64,000 nucleotides of DNA from Streptomyces griseicoloratus (GTDB taxonomy: Bacteria > Actinomycetota > Actinomycetes > Streptomycetales > Streptomycetaceae): positions 62,001 through 126,000 of the forward strand of contig NZ_JACVQF010000186.1 of assembly GCF_014534645.1 (NCBI RefSeq), read 5' to 3'. Of this stretch, positions 26,534 through 33,533 are shown piece by piece. The notes under the pieces are model-generated. The model was not told the DNA's origin and did no database searches. It saw only the letters and a list, made by a program, of their open reading frames with translations. A program made the translations under genes and the position numbers. Every line of letters starts with the position of its first letter. Positions within the stretch are counted from its first letter, which is position 1.

Positions 26534-26566
26534 GCCCCGACCGGACGGGGGAATCACGGTCGGGGC
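26534..26566 (-). terminator. Intrinsic terminator with U-rich tail
   Basis: Arms GCCCCGACC (26534-26542) and GGTCGGGGC (26558-26566). On the minus strand the hairpin is followed by TCTTCCTTTTCCC, one of the few T-rich tails in this window. It lies between the FUSC gene and the epimerase gene. Confidence 0.7.
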
Positions 26567-26574
26567 GGTCTGTG

Positions 26575-26687
26575 GTGGATACGGATGGCGGTCGCCTCTC
26601 GGCGAAGGGCTCCACAGGGCTTCAGCCGAACGATCTTCCCTGTGGGCGATAGGTGAGGCCCGGGGACACTGTCCCATCCGTACCCAC
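26575..26687. ncRNA. Candidate structured RNA element
   Basis: A closing stem pairs 26575-26588 (GTGGATACGGATGG) with 26674-26687 (CCATCCGTACCCAC), 13 of 14 positions complementary. Inside are CGCC/GGCG around TCTC (26593-26604) and CCACAGGG/CCCTGTGG (26612-26619 with 26638-26645); GGGAC/GTCCC near 26663-26675 may compete with the end of the closing stem. On the minus strand the intrinsic terminator at 26534-26566 follows directly, suggesting a leader or small RNA of about 150 nt. On the plus strand a second hairpin (ACGGGGA/TCCCCGT, 26698-26717) and CTTTTT follow. No known riboswitch class is recognised. Strand undecided. Confidence 0.35.
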
Positions 26688-26752
26688 GCCCTCCTCAACG
26701 GGGAACGAGCTCCCCGTGTTCCACCGTCTGTCGCTTTTTGGGGTGATCTGAG

Positions 26753-28033
26753 TCACTGCTCCTCGATGTCCGGAACGACCTCGGCCCACACGTCCTCGGC
26801 CTGCAGCAGCAGGGTGCCGAGGACCGCGGTCCGCGCGGGTCCCCGCCCGGCGGGGTCCCGCAGCCCGTCCTGCAGCCGGCGGTGCAGCTCCCTCATCGTC
26901 GCCTCCGTCGCGCTTTCGAGGCGGGTGGGTGCCGCCTCGCCCAGCAGCCGGCCTGCCTCGGCGTGGCAGGCGTCGCCGATGAGCTCCAGCAGGTGCGCGT
27001 ACAGGTCCAGCACCGGTCCTTCGGGCGCGGCCGGCGTCCGCTGCTCGTCGGCGGCCACCGCCAGCGTCCGGGTCAGCGCCGTGATGTTCCCGGTCACGCG
27101 GCTCCAGCGCTGGTCCTCCTCCTCGGGCGGGGCGGCCGGCGGTGCGCGGCGCAGGGCACGCAGCGGGCCGTACGTCAGGCGCAGGCTCTCCTGGCTCCAG
27201 GACCGGGCCGAGGCCAGCGCGTCCAGGCGCCGCTGCAGCCGCGCCGCCTCGCTCGACCAGCCGGCCGCGGTCTGCGCGTCCCACTCGGTCTCCCGCAGGT
27301 CGGTGGCGACGGTGTGCAGGACGTCGCCCGCCTGCCGCGCGAGCGCCACCAGGTTCTCCCGGACGTCCCGCAGGTGGATCGGCGGCAGCACCAGGGCGTT
27401 GACCGCCACGCCGATGACCGCGCCGAGCGCCGCCTGCCCCACCCGGTGCCCGACCGCGGACGTCGAGACGGCCGTCCCGGAGGCCAGGGTGAACACGGCC
27501 GTGGTCGCCGCGTAGACGCCCTGGTCGCCGAAGCGCGACCAGTTGGCCAGCAGCATCAGCACCGGCAGGGACAGCGCCAGCGCGCCGGTGGTGTCGTCGG
27601 TGACGGCCTGGGCCAGCGACGCCAGCAGCGCCCCCGCGCAGATCGCCGTGAACTGCTGCGCGGCCTGCCGCACCGAGCTGTAGACGGTGGCCTGCACGAG
27701 GACCAGTGCGACCCAGGGCGCCATGAGCGCCATCGGATCGTCCAGCCAGACCCCCGCCACGGCCCAGGCGATCAGCGCGGCGCCCGCCGCCTTCAGCGAC
27801 TGCACGACCAGGTCGCGCTCGCGGCCCGGCCCGCGCCACGCGGCCCGGACCGACCGTCCCACGGCGCACGCCCCGCGCCGTACCGTGTCCACCGGCCGCA
27901 GCCCCCGCAGCGCCTGCCGGGCGGCGCTCGTCCACCGGCCCCGGTGCCGTACCGCAGCGCCCGCGGCGTCGTCCCGGTCCGCTCGCCGGGCGCGCCGCAG
28001 CCTGCGGCGCGCCGCGTCCGTCACACGGTCCAT
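26753..28033 (-). CDS. FUSC-family membrane protein, second paralogue
   Basis: 426 residues from ATG 28033. An N-terminal basic stretch precedes helices VQSLKAAGAALIAWAVAGVW, LMAPWVALVLVQATVYSS, FTAICAGALLASLAQAV, ALALSLPVLMLLANW and QAALGAVIGVAVNALVLPP. A long helical cytoplasmic C-terminal domain completes the protein. This is the FUSC/aromatic-acid-exporter layout shared with the protein at 21364-22638, but sequence similarity is low. The start has no clear ribosome site, so it could be a little downstream. It lies 61 bases from the HAD gene on the same strand. Confidence 0.85.
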   Translation of the reverse strand: MDRVTDAARRRLRRARRADRDDAAGAAVRHRGRWTSAARQALRGLRPVDTVRRGACAVGRSVRAAWRGPGRERDLVVQSLKAAGAALIAWAVAGVWLDDPMALMAPWVALVLVQATVYSSVRQAAQQFTAICAGALLASLAQAVTDDTTGALALSLPVLMLLANWSRFGDQGVYAATTAVFTLASGTAVSTSAVGHRVGQAALGAVIGVAVNALVLPPIHLRDVRENLVALARQAGDVLHTVATDLRETEWDAQTAAGWSSEAARLQRRLDALASARSWSQESLRLTYGPLRALRRAPPAAPPEEEDQRWSRVTGNITALTRTLAVAADEQRTPAAPEGPVLDLYAHLLELIGDACHAEAGRLLGEAAPTRLESATEATMRELHRRLQDGLRDPAGRGPARTAVLGTLLLQAEDVWAEVVPDIEEQ

Positions 28034-28094
28034 GTGATGCCGGGTGTCCGCATGGCCGGGCGGCGCACAAGGCCCTCGCGCGTCCCGGGCCGGC

Positions 28095-28751
28095 TCATGC
28101 CAGCGGGCTGTCCGCCAGGGCCGCCAGCAGATGGGCGGGGCCGGCGTAGACCGCCTCCGCACCCGCCTCCTCCAGGTCGGCGCGGGGCAGACCGCCGCAC
28201 AGCACGCCGACGCAGCGGACCCCGGCCCTGCTGCCCGCGCGCATGTCCCAGACGGTGTCGCCGACGAACACGGCCCGCTCGGCGGGCACCCCGGCCAGCT
28301 CCAGCGCGTGTTCGACCGGCTCGGGCGCCGGCTTGCCCGCGTCGACGTCGTCGGCGCTCGCGGTGGCGGTGATGGCGTCGTCCGCGCCGATCGCCCGCCG
28401 CAGCGCGCTCAGTTCCGCGCCGCCCGCGGAGGTGGCGAGGACCACCTTCCAGCCGTCGCGGGACAGGCGCCGCAGCAGGTCCCCGGCGTCCGGAAGGGCG
28501 GGCAGCCGGTCGAAGTACTGCCCGTACAGCGCCTTGTGGGCCTGGCTCAGCCACGCGTCGCCGTCCTTGTCGCGGTCGTCGCCCAGCAGGTGGGCGATCA
28601 GGTCGGTGGAGGCCAGCCCCACGGCGCGGTGCACGGCGTGCATCGGCACCCGGTGTCCCGCCTGCCGGAACGCCTCCCACCAAGTCACCACGTGCAGATG
28701 GTTGGTGTCGACGAGGGTTCCGTCCACGTCGAACACGGCCGCCCGTTCCAT
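28095..28751 (-). CDS. HAD-superfamily phosphatase (phosphoglycolate-phosphatase-like)
   Basis: 218 residues from ATG 28751, AGGGAA upstream. HAD motif I FDVDGTLVDT at about 7-16 gives the nucleophile and acid Asp pair. Motif II is VLATSAGG, motif III Lys in DAGKPAPEP, and motif IV GDTVWDMRAG. The cap between motifs I and II is helical (HVVTWWEAFRQAGH), as in type C1-beta-phosphoglucomutase/phosphoglycolate phosphatases. Substrate unknown. A pair of 30-bp direct repeats occupies the 74-bp gap between it and the PHP gene upstream. Confidence 0.9.
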   Translation of the reverse strand: MERAAVFDVDGTLVDTNHLHVVTWWEAFRQAGHRVPMHAVHRAVGLASTDLIAHLLGDDRDKDGDAWLSQAHKALYGQYFDRLPALPDAGDLLRRLSRDGWKVVLATSAGGAELSALRRAIGADDAITATASADDVDAGKPAPEPVEHALELAGVPAERAVFVGDTVWDMRAGSRAGVRCVGVLCGGLPRADLEEAGAEAVYAGPAHLLAALADSPLA

Positions 28752-28764
28752 GCACCGTTCCCTT

Positions 28765-28824
28765 TCTCGTGCCCGGTCGCCACTCTGGTACCGCTCTCGT
28801 GCCCGGTCGCCCCGCGGGTACCAC
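28765..28824. repeat. Two tandem 30-bp repeats upstream of the HAD gene
   Basis: Units 28765-28794 and 28795-28824 share TCTCGTGCCCGGTCGCC and a GGTACC core at the same offset. They occupy the gap between the PHP stop and the HAD start, so could be a binding site or a recent duplication. Confidence 0.7.
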
Positions 28825-28825
28825 G

Positions 28826-29863
28826 TCAGCGGGCCGCCACTCCGGACGGCGTACGGCCCTCCCGGGTCCAGGCCAGCAGCTCCCGACGGGTCCAGGTGGT
28901 CACCACCCGCTCGGCGGGCACCCCGCACTCCTCGGCCCGGGCGCAGCCGTTGATCTGCCAGTCCAGCTGCCCCGGCGCGTGCGCGTCGGTGTCGATCGAG
29001 AACAGCACGCCCGCCTCCACCGCCCGGCGCAGCAGCCGCCGGGGCGGGTCGAGCCGTTCCGGCCGGCTGTTGATCTCCAGCGCCGTGCCGGACTCCGCGC
29101 AGGCCGCGAACACCGCGTCCGCGTCGAACTCCGACTCCGGACGCCCCCGGCCGCTCAGCAGCCGCCCGGTGCAGTGCCCGAGGACGTCCGCGTGCGGATT
29201 GCGTACGGCGGCCACCATGCGGCGGGTCATCGAGCGGGCGTCCATCCGCAGCTTGGAGTGCACGGACACCACCACGACGTCGAGCCGCTCGAGCAGTTCC
29301 GGCTCCTGGTCCAGCGAGCCGTCCTCGAGGATGTCGCACTCGATGCCCGTGAGCAGCCGGAACGGCGCCCACGTCCCGTTCAGCTCCGCCACCACGTCCA
29401 GCTGCTCGCGCAGCCGGTCCGCGGACAGTCCGCGCGCCACGGTCAGCCGGGGCGAGTGGTCGGTGAGCACCGCCCACTCGTGGCCGAGCGCGGCGGCCGC
29501 CCGGCCCATCTCCTCGATCGGGCTGCCGCCGTCCGACCAGTCGGAGTGCAGATGGCAGTCGCCGCGCAGCCGCTGCCGCAGCCGTTCACCGTCCCGCGGG
29601 CGCTCGGTCCGCGCCTCGCCCTCCAGCTTCTCCAGGTAGCCGGGCACCCGGCCGGCCAGCGCCTCGCGCGCCACCTGCGCCGTCTTCGGGCCGACGCCCT
29701 GGAGCGACTCCAGCGAGCCGGCCTCCGCCCGCTCGCGCAGCTCGTCCCCGGGAAGTTCGCGCAGCACCCGGGCGGCGGTCCGGAAGGCGCGGACACGGTA
29801 CGTCGGCGCCTGGGACCGCTCCAGCAGGAAGGCGATCCGGTCCAGCGCCTCGACGGGGTCCAT
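28826..29863 (-). CDS. PHP-domain protein with PolX-like helix-hairpin-helix N-terminus
   Basis: 345 residues from ATG 29863, behind a very strong GGAGGAGG. Residues 1-75 (MDPVEALDRIAFLLERSQAP to GVGPKTAQVAREALAG) match the N-terminal 8-kDa domain of family-X DNA polymerases, with a helix-hairpin-helix GVGPKT. A PHP phosphoesterase domain follows with metal motifs GDCHLHSDWSDG, LTDHSPRL, GIECDILEDGSLD, SVHSK, GHCTG and DTDAH. The nucleotidyltransferase palm that normally sits between them in bacterial PolX is missing. DNA-end processing is a plausible inference; other PHP proteins hydrolyse phosphoesters such as histidinol phosphate. Confidence 0.9.
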   Translation of the reverse strand: MDPVEALDRIAFLLERSQAPTYRVRAFRTAARVLRELPGDELRERAEAGSLESLQGVGPKTAQVAREALAGRVPGYLEKLEGEARTERPRDGERLRQRLRGDCHLHSDWSDGGSPIEEMGRAAAALGHEWAVLTDHSPRLTVARGLSADRLREQLDVVAELNGTWAPFRLLTGIECDILEDGSLDQEPELLERLDVVVVSVHSKLRMDARSMTRRMVAAVRNPHADVLGHCTGRLLSGRGRPESEFDADAVFAACAESGTALEINSRPERLDPPRRLLRRAVEAGVLFSIDTDAHAPGQLDWQINGCARAEECGVPAERVVTTWTRRELLAWTREGRTPSGVAAR

Positions 29864-30000
29864 CGCCACCTCCTCCTCCGGCTCCTCAAGGGTTCCCCAG
29901 CACCACGGGGTCCGCACGGCGGGCCGAGCGGTTTGCCCGCACCACGCCCGGGTACTGCGGTGCCCCGTCACACCGGACCGCCCCGACGAGGAGACCCGCC

Positions 30001-30810
30001 ATGTCCGCTGCCACGCCGTCCGACGCCAGGGTGGCCGTCATCACCGGCTCCGACTCCGGGATCGGCCGCGCCACCGCCGTACGCCTGGCCGAGGCTGGGA
30101 TGGACATCGGCGTCACCTGGCACACCGACGCCGAGGGCGCCGAGCGGACCGCCGAGGAGGTCCGCGCCCGGGGCCGGCGGGCGGAGGTCGCCCGGGTGGA
30201 CCTGACCCGGCTGCCCGCCGCCGCGGACACCGTCGACGAGCTCTGCGAGCGGCTCGGCCGGATCGACGTCCTGGTCAACAACGCCGGTACGGGCACCGCG
30301 ACGCCCTTCCTCGACCTGGGGCTCGACGACCTGCGCCATGTGCTGGACGTGGACCTGGCCGGCCCGTTCCTGTGCGGGCAGAAGGCGGCGCGGCGGATGA
30401 TCCGGCAGGGCGGCGGCGGCCGGATCGTCAACGTCACCTCCGTCCACGAACACCAGCCGCGGGTGGGCGCCGCCCCGTACTGCGCGGCCAAGGGCGGCCT
30501 CGGCCTGCTCACCCAGGTGATGGCCATCGAGCTCGCCGAGCACGGCATCACGGTCAACGCGGTCGCCCCCGGCGAGATCGCCACCCCCATGACCGGTCAG
30601 GAGGACGTCGACCCGCACACCGAGCGCCGTCCCGGCGTGCCGCTCGGGCGGCCGGGCGACGCCCGCGAGGTGGCCGCCGTGATCGCCTTCCTCGCGGGGC
30701 CGGACGCCACGTACGTCACCGGCGCGTCCTGGAGCGTGGACGGCGGCATGCTCCGGATGGGGCCGATGGCCGGATCGCATCTGACGAGCGACGACTGGCG
30801 GCGCCCCTGA
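30001..30810 (+). CDS. Short-chain dehydrogenase/reductase
   Basis: 269 residues. Classical SDR features: cofactor motif TGSDSGIG at about 15-22, NNAGTG at about 97-102, catalytic Ser in VNVTSVHEHQ, YCAAK at about 160-164, and the NAVAPGEIATPM tail. The C-terminus is VTGASWSVDGGMLRMG. It reduces or oxidizes an unknown alcohol or carbonyl compound with NAD(P)H; the 3-oxoacyl reductase/glucose dehydrogenase-like form is the nearest. GAGGAG seven bases before ATG. Divergent from the PHP gene. Confidence 0.92.
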   Translation: MSAATPSDARVAVITGSDSGIGRATAVRLAEAGMDIGVTWHTDAEGAERTAEEVRARGRRAEVARVDLTRLPAAADTVDELCERLGRIDVLVNNAGTGTATPFLDLGLDDLRHVLDVDLAGPFLCGQKAARRMIRQGGGGRIVNVTSVHEHQPRVGAAPYCAAKGGLGLLTQVMAIELAEHGITVNAVAPGEIATPMTGQEDVDPHTERRPGVPLGRPGDAREVAAVIAFLAGPDATYVTGASWSVDGGMLRMGPMAGSHLTSDDWRRP

Positions 30811-30855
30811 GCGGCCCGTGGCCTGCGCGCACCGCCGCTACCGCCGGTTGCGGCC

Positions 30856-30861
30856 TACCCT
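30856..30861 (+). promoter_or_regulatory. Putative -10 box of leaderless small gene
   Basis: TACCCT six bases before ATG 30868, with no Shine-Dalgarno in between. Confidence 0.4.
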
Positions 30862-30867
30862 CTATGC

Positions 30868-31104
30868 ATGACCGAAATCGCGAGCCCGCACATCGGCAGT
30901 CCGCGGATCCTCGTGCTCGGGGTGCAGCCGGGCACGCCGCCCTTCCGGATCGTGGAAATCGACGGCCAGGTGGTCGGTGAGGCCAGGGCCGTCACCGACG
31001 TGCTGGAGGCCGCCGCGGCCTTCGGCATCACGGTCCACGACCTGGACGACCCGGACGTGGTCCGCTGGGTGGGCGGGGACAAGTTCACCTGGACGGTGCA
31101 CTAG
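30868..31104 (+). CDS. Small conserved hypothetical protein
   Basis: 78 residues (ILVLGVQPGTPPFRIVEIDG near the start, DPDVVRWVGGDKFTWTVH at the end). It has a beta-alpha-beta look with no cysteines, signal or membrane segment. The coding pattern (third-position GC) and a -10 box placed for a leaderless start support it. I recognise no family. Confidence 0.65.
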   Translation: MTEIASPHIGSPRILVLGVQPGTPPFRIVEIDGQVVGEARAVTDVLEAAAAFGITVHDLDDPDVVRWVGGDKFTWTVH

Positions 31105-31496
31105 CCCCTGCGGGACCGTGGCGGACCCGGCCGGCCGGGAGCGGCCGCGCCCGGCGGCACGGGGGCCCGGCCGGGCGCGCGGCCCCCGGGCGGCGCGGCG
31201 CACGGGCTCCCGCGCGCGCCGCGGACCGAGGGCGCCGGGCGGTCGTACGCCAGCCGTCAACTGCCCCGTGGCTCAGGCCGGTTCCGCGCCGCTCCACCGA
31301 CGGTCCACGCCGTACACGGATCTTCCGGCCGTCCGTCCCACCGGTTTTCCCTCGCCCTGCCGGGGCACTCCGGCCGGGACGCCGCAGCGCGCCGCCGCCC
31401 GGCACCGTCCGTGCAGTGCTTGGATGACCGCCAGGGCGACGCGAAAAGGGGCGAATGCGGCAGAGCGGGCATCCGGACGGGCCGTGGAGGTGGCGG
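31105..31496. other. 392-bp very GC-rich gap before the antiporter operon
   Basis: No gene supported. It contains the palindrome CCCGGCCGGCCGGG (31126-31139) and a hairpin GGGGGCC/GGCCCCC (31161-31167 with 31181-31187), which likely terminate the small upstream gene. The last 100 bases presumably hold the operon promoter, but no clear -10/-35 pair is visible. Confidence 0.5.
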
Positions 31497-31679
31497 GTGA
31501 ACCGGCGCGGGACATTCCTCGCCGTGGCCGAGGTGGCCGCCTGGTGGGCGGCCCTCGTCGCGCTGTGGCTGGTGTTCGTCAGCGCCGTCGACCCCCTCGA
31601 AGTCGCGGTCGGCGCCGGCGCCGCCGGGATGACGGCGCTCGTGGCACGAGCGGCCCGGCGGGCGGTGACCGGCCGGTGA
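31497..31679 (+). CDS. Short MrpE/MbhA-like antiporter subunit
   Basis: 60 residues from GTG 31497, chosen because GGAGG lies six bases upstream; an ATG at 31455 would give 74 residues with a less well placed AAGGGG. Two hydrophobic segments (AEVAAWWAALVALWLVFVSA and VAVGAGAAGMTALVARAA) match the N-terminal membrane part of MrpE/MbhA, but normal MrpE is about 160 residues, so the cytoplasmic tail is missing. Its stop overlaps the next gene by GTGA, which supports a role in the antiporter complex. The call leans on operon position. Confidence 0.6.
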   Translation: MNRRGTFLAVAEVAAWWAALVALWLVFVSAVDPLEVAVGAGAAGMTALVARAARRAVTGR

Positions 31680-32128
31680 ACGGCTGGATCCTGACCGTGA
31701 CCGCCGTGCTCGGCGCGGGTGTGGGAGCCACCCTGTGGGGCGTGGCCACCGGGCCGCTGCGCCGCCGGGTCGTCGCCCAGAACCTGTCCACCGCGCTGGC
31801 CTGCCCCGCCCTGCTGCTGCTCGCCCAGGGCTACGAGCGTCCCGCCTACGTCGACCTCGCCCTCGTCCTCGCCCTCCTCGGCCCCGTCGGCACCCTCGTC
31901 TTCGCCCGGCTGCTCGCCGGGGAACTGGCCGGCGACCCGCCGCGCGCCGGGGCCCTGACCTGGTCGGCCGCGGCGCTCGGGGCCGGCGTGGTGCTGGTTC
32001 TGTGCGTCGTCGAAGGGCCGAGCCGCGCACTGGTGAAGCTGCTGGTCGTGGGCGCGCTGCTGGTCGGCGGCAACCTCCTCGCGTCGCGGGCGCTGTCCGG
32101 CGGGATGACCGGGGCCCGGCGTGGCTGA
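31676..32128 (+). CDS. MrpF-MrpG-like fused antiporter subunit (MbhB/MbhC)
   Basis: 150 residues with five predicted helices. Helices one to three are MrpF-like: RRVVAQNLSTALACPALLLL and YVDLALVLALLGPVGTLVFARL carry the VxxxDLAL...G..(V)FAR pattern. The last two (ALTWSAAALGAGVVLVLCVV and LVKLLVVGALLVGGNLLASRAL) match the C-terminal half of MrpG (KLLxVGxLLVxxNxxASHxLxR). It thus looks like MrpF fused to a truncated MrpG. Start GTG overlaps the upstream stop by four bases and its stop overlaps the next start by eight. Confidence 0.65.
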   Translation: MNGWILTVTAVLGAGVGATLWGVATGPLRRRVVAQNLSTALACPALLLLAQGYERPAYVDLALVLALLGPVGTLVFARLLAGELAGDPPRAGALTWSAAALGAGVVLVLCVVEGPSRALVKLLVVGALLVGGNLLASRALSGGMTGARRG

Positions 32129-32384
32129 GGCGGTGATCGTCGTCGCGCTGCTGCTGGTCGCCGTGTCCGCCACCGCCGCGGTCGCCGTCCGCGACCCCGT
32201 GCGCCAGTCCCTCGTCCTGGCCGTCCTCGGCGTCGTCCTCGCCGTGCTGTTCACCGTGCTGCAGGCGCCCGACGTCGGCCTGTCGCAGCTGGCGGTGGGC
32301 TCGGCCCTGACGCCGCTGCTGCTCCTGCTGACGGTGCGGAAGGTGAGACGGCGCGGCCGGCGGGACGAGGAGGGCGGGCCGTGA
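32121..32384 (+). CDS. DUF4040 (MbhD/MrpA C-terminal) antiporter subunit
   Basis: 87 residues from GTG 32121 (eight-base overlap with the upstream gene) with three helices. The motif QAPDVGLSQLAVGSAL is the signature of the DUF4040/MbhD segment found at the C-terminus of MrpA (APDVALTEAAVGAGL). Here it is a separate polypeptide, as in Mbh/Mbs complexes. GTGA overlap with the next gene (32381-32384). Confidence 0.85.
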   Translation: MAEAVIVVALLLVAVSATAAVAVRDPVRQSLVLAVLGVVLAVLFTVLQAPDVGLSQLAVGSALTPLLLLLTVRKVRRRGRRDEEGGP

Positions 32385-33166
32385 ACCCACGCACCCGGCT
32401 GTGGCTGGTGGCGACGGGCGGTGCGGGCCTCGCCGCCCTGCTCGTCGCCGCCTGCCTGCGGCTGCCGGACTTCGGCGGCGACCGGCACCCTTACGGCGAC
32501 CGGGCCGTCCGCGCCTCCCTCGAACGCCATGTCGCCAACACCGTCGCCTCCGTCAACTTCGACCAGCGGGCCTTCGACACCCTCGGCGAGCTGACCATCC
32601 TGTTCGCGGCGGTACTGGGCTGCATGGTCCTGCTGCGCCAGACCCGCGACGAGCACCGGGCCCCTCCCGAACCCGCCGACGTGGCCCTGCCCGTGCGCCG
32701 CTACGCCCTGCTGGTGCTCCCCGTCGCCCTGCTGACCGGCCTGTACGTCGTCGCGCACGGGCAGCTCAGCCCCGGCGGCGGCTTCCAGGGCGGCGTCGTC
32801 GCCGCGACCGCCCTGCACCTGCTCTACCTGGGCGCCGACTACCGCGCCCTGGAACGCGTCCGGCCGATCGGCCCGTACGAGGCCGGTGACGCGCTCGCCA
32901 CCTCGGCGTACCTCGTCACCGGCGTCGCGGGCCTGATCGGCGGCTCCGCGTTCCTCGCCAACACACTGCTGCCGTACGGCATGTTCAACACCCTGGCCTC
33001 CGGCGGCACCGTCCCGCTGCTGAACGCGGCCGTCGGCATGGAGGTCGCCTGCGCCGTGGTCGTCCTGCTCGCCGGGTTCCTGGACCAGGCCGTGGAGATC
33101 GTGGAAGAGGGCGAGGACGGCGAGCGCGACGACGACGGCCACGACCACGAGGAGCCCGGGAAGTGA
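32381..33166 (+). CDS. MbhE-MnhB (MrpB) fused antiporter subunit
   Basis: 261 residues. Residues 1-95 resemble MbhE (a C-terminal MrpA segment): one or two helices and ANTVASVNFDQRAFDTLGELTILFAAVLGCMVLL. Residues about 105-245 are an MnhB/MrpB domain with four helices and the invariant AHGQLSPGGGFQGGVVAA. An acidic, His-rich tail (EEGEDGERDDDGHDHEE) could bind cations. MrpB is needed for Na+/H+ exchange in Mrp complexes. Fusion of the two parts is a rearranged form of MrpA/MrpB. Confidence 0.85.
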   Translation: MNPRTRLWLVATGGAGLAALLVAACLRLPDFGGDRHPYGDRAVRASLERHVANTVASVNFDQRAFDTLGELTILFAAVLGCMVLLRQTRDEHRAPPEPADVALPVRRYALLVLPVALLTGLYVVAHGQLSPGGGFQGGVVAATALHLLYLGADYRALERVRPIGPYEAGDALATSAYLVTGVAGLIGGSAFLANTLLPYGMFNTLASGGTVPLLNAAVGMEVACAVVVLLAGFLDQAVEIVEEGEDGERDDDGHDHEEPGK

Positions 33167-33173
33167 TGCCGCT

Positions 33174-33533
33174 GTGACCGCCGTACTGCACGTCCTGCCC
33201 TACCTGGTCGCCGCGTGGGTCTTCCTGGCCGGCGCCTACGGCCTGGCCACCAGCCGCAATCTGATCCACGCCGTCGGCTGTCTGTCCGTCTGCCAGGCCG
33301 CCACGTACGTCCTGCTGCTGGCCGTCGGCTACCGCGACGGCGCGACCGCGCCGGTCTTCTCCGACATGGCGCCCGGCACGCGCCCCGTGGTCGACCCCGT
33401 CGTGCAGGCGCTGGCCCTCACCGACGTCGTCGTCGGCGCCACCGTCACCGCCCTGCTGCTCGCGCTCGTCGTCCAGGTCGCCAAGCGGCACGGCACGGTC
33501 GACCCGGACGAGCTGACCGAGCTGCGCGGCTGA
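33174..33533 (+). CDS. MnhC/NuoK-like antiporter subunit (MrpC)
   Basis: 119 residues with three helices, from GTG 33174. The conserved NuoK/MrpC pattern is GAYGLATSRNLIHAVGCLSVCQAATYVLLL in helices one and two, and DPVVQALALTDVVVGATVTALLLALVVQV in helix three, including the DPxxQALxLTxIVIG motif. This subunit forms part of the proton/ion path next to MrpD. Its stop shares one base with the following start (TGATG). Confidence 0.9.
   Translation: MTAVLHVLPYLVAAWVFLAGAYGLATSRNLIHAVGCLSVCQAATYVLLLAVGYRDGATAPVFSDMAPGTRPVVDPVVQALALTDVVVGATVTALLLALVVQVAKRHGTVDPDELTELRG

Larger units (their letters stand above)
26403..26752. other. 350-bp intergenic region with RNA-like structure
   Basis: No gene is supported here. 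The stretch carries three stable inverted repeats, a long-range 14-bp pairing and T-rich tracts, listed separately as a possible structured RNA and terminator. Confidence 0.6.

Noticed and set aside
31455-31496. Upstream ATG for the MrpE-like gene
   Set aside because: GTG 31497 has a better placed GGAGG; the extra 14 residues are not membrane-like. Kept only as an alternative.
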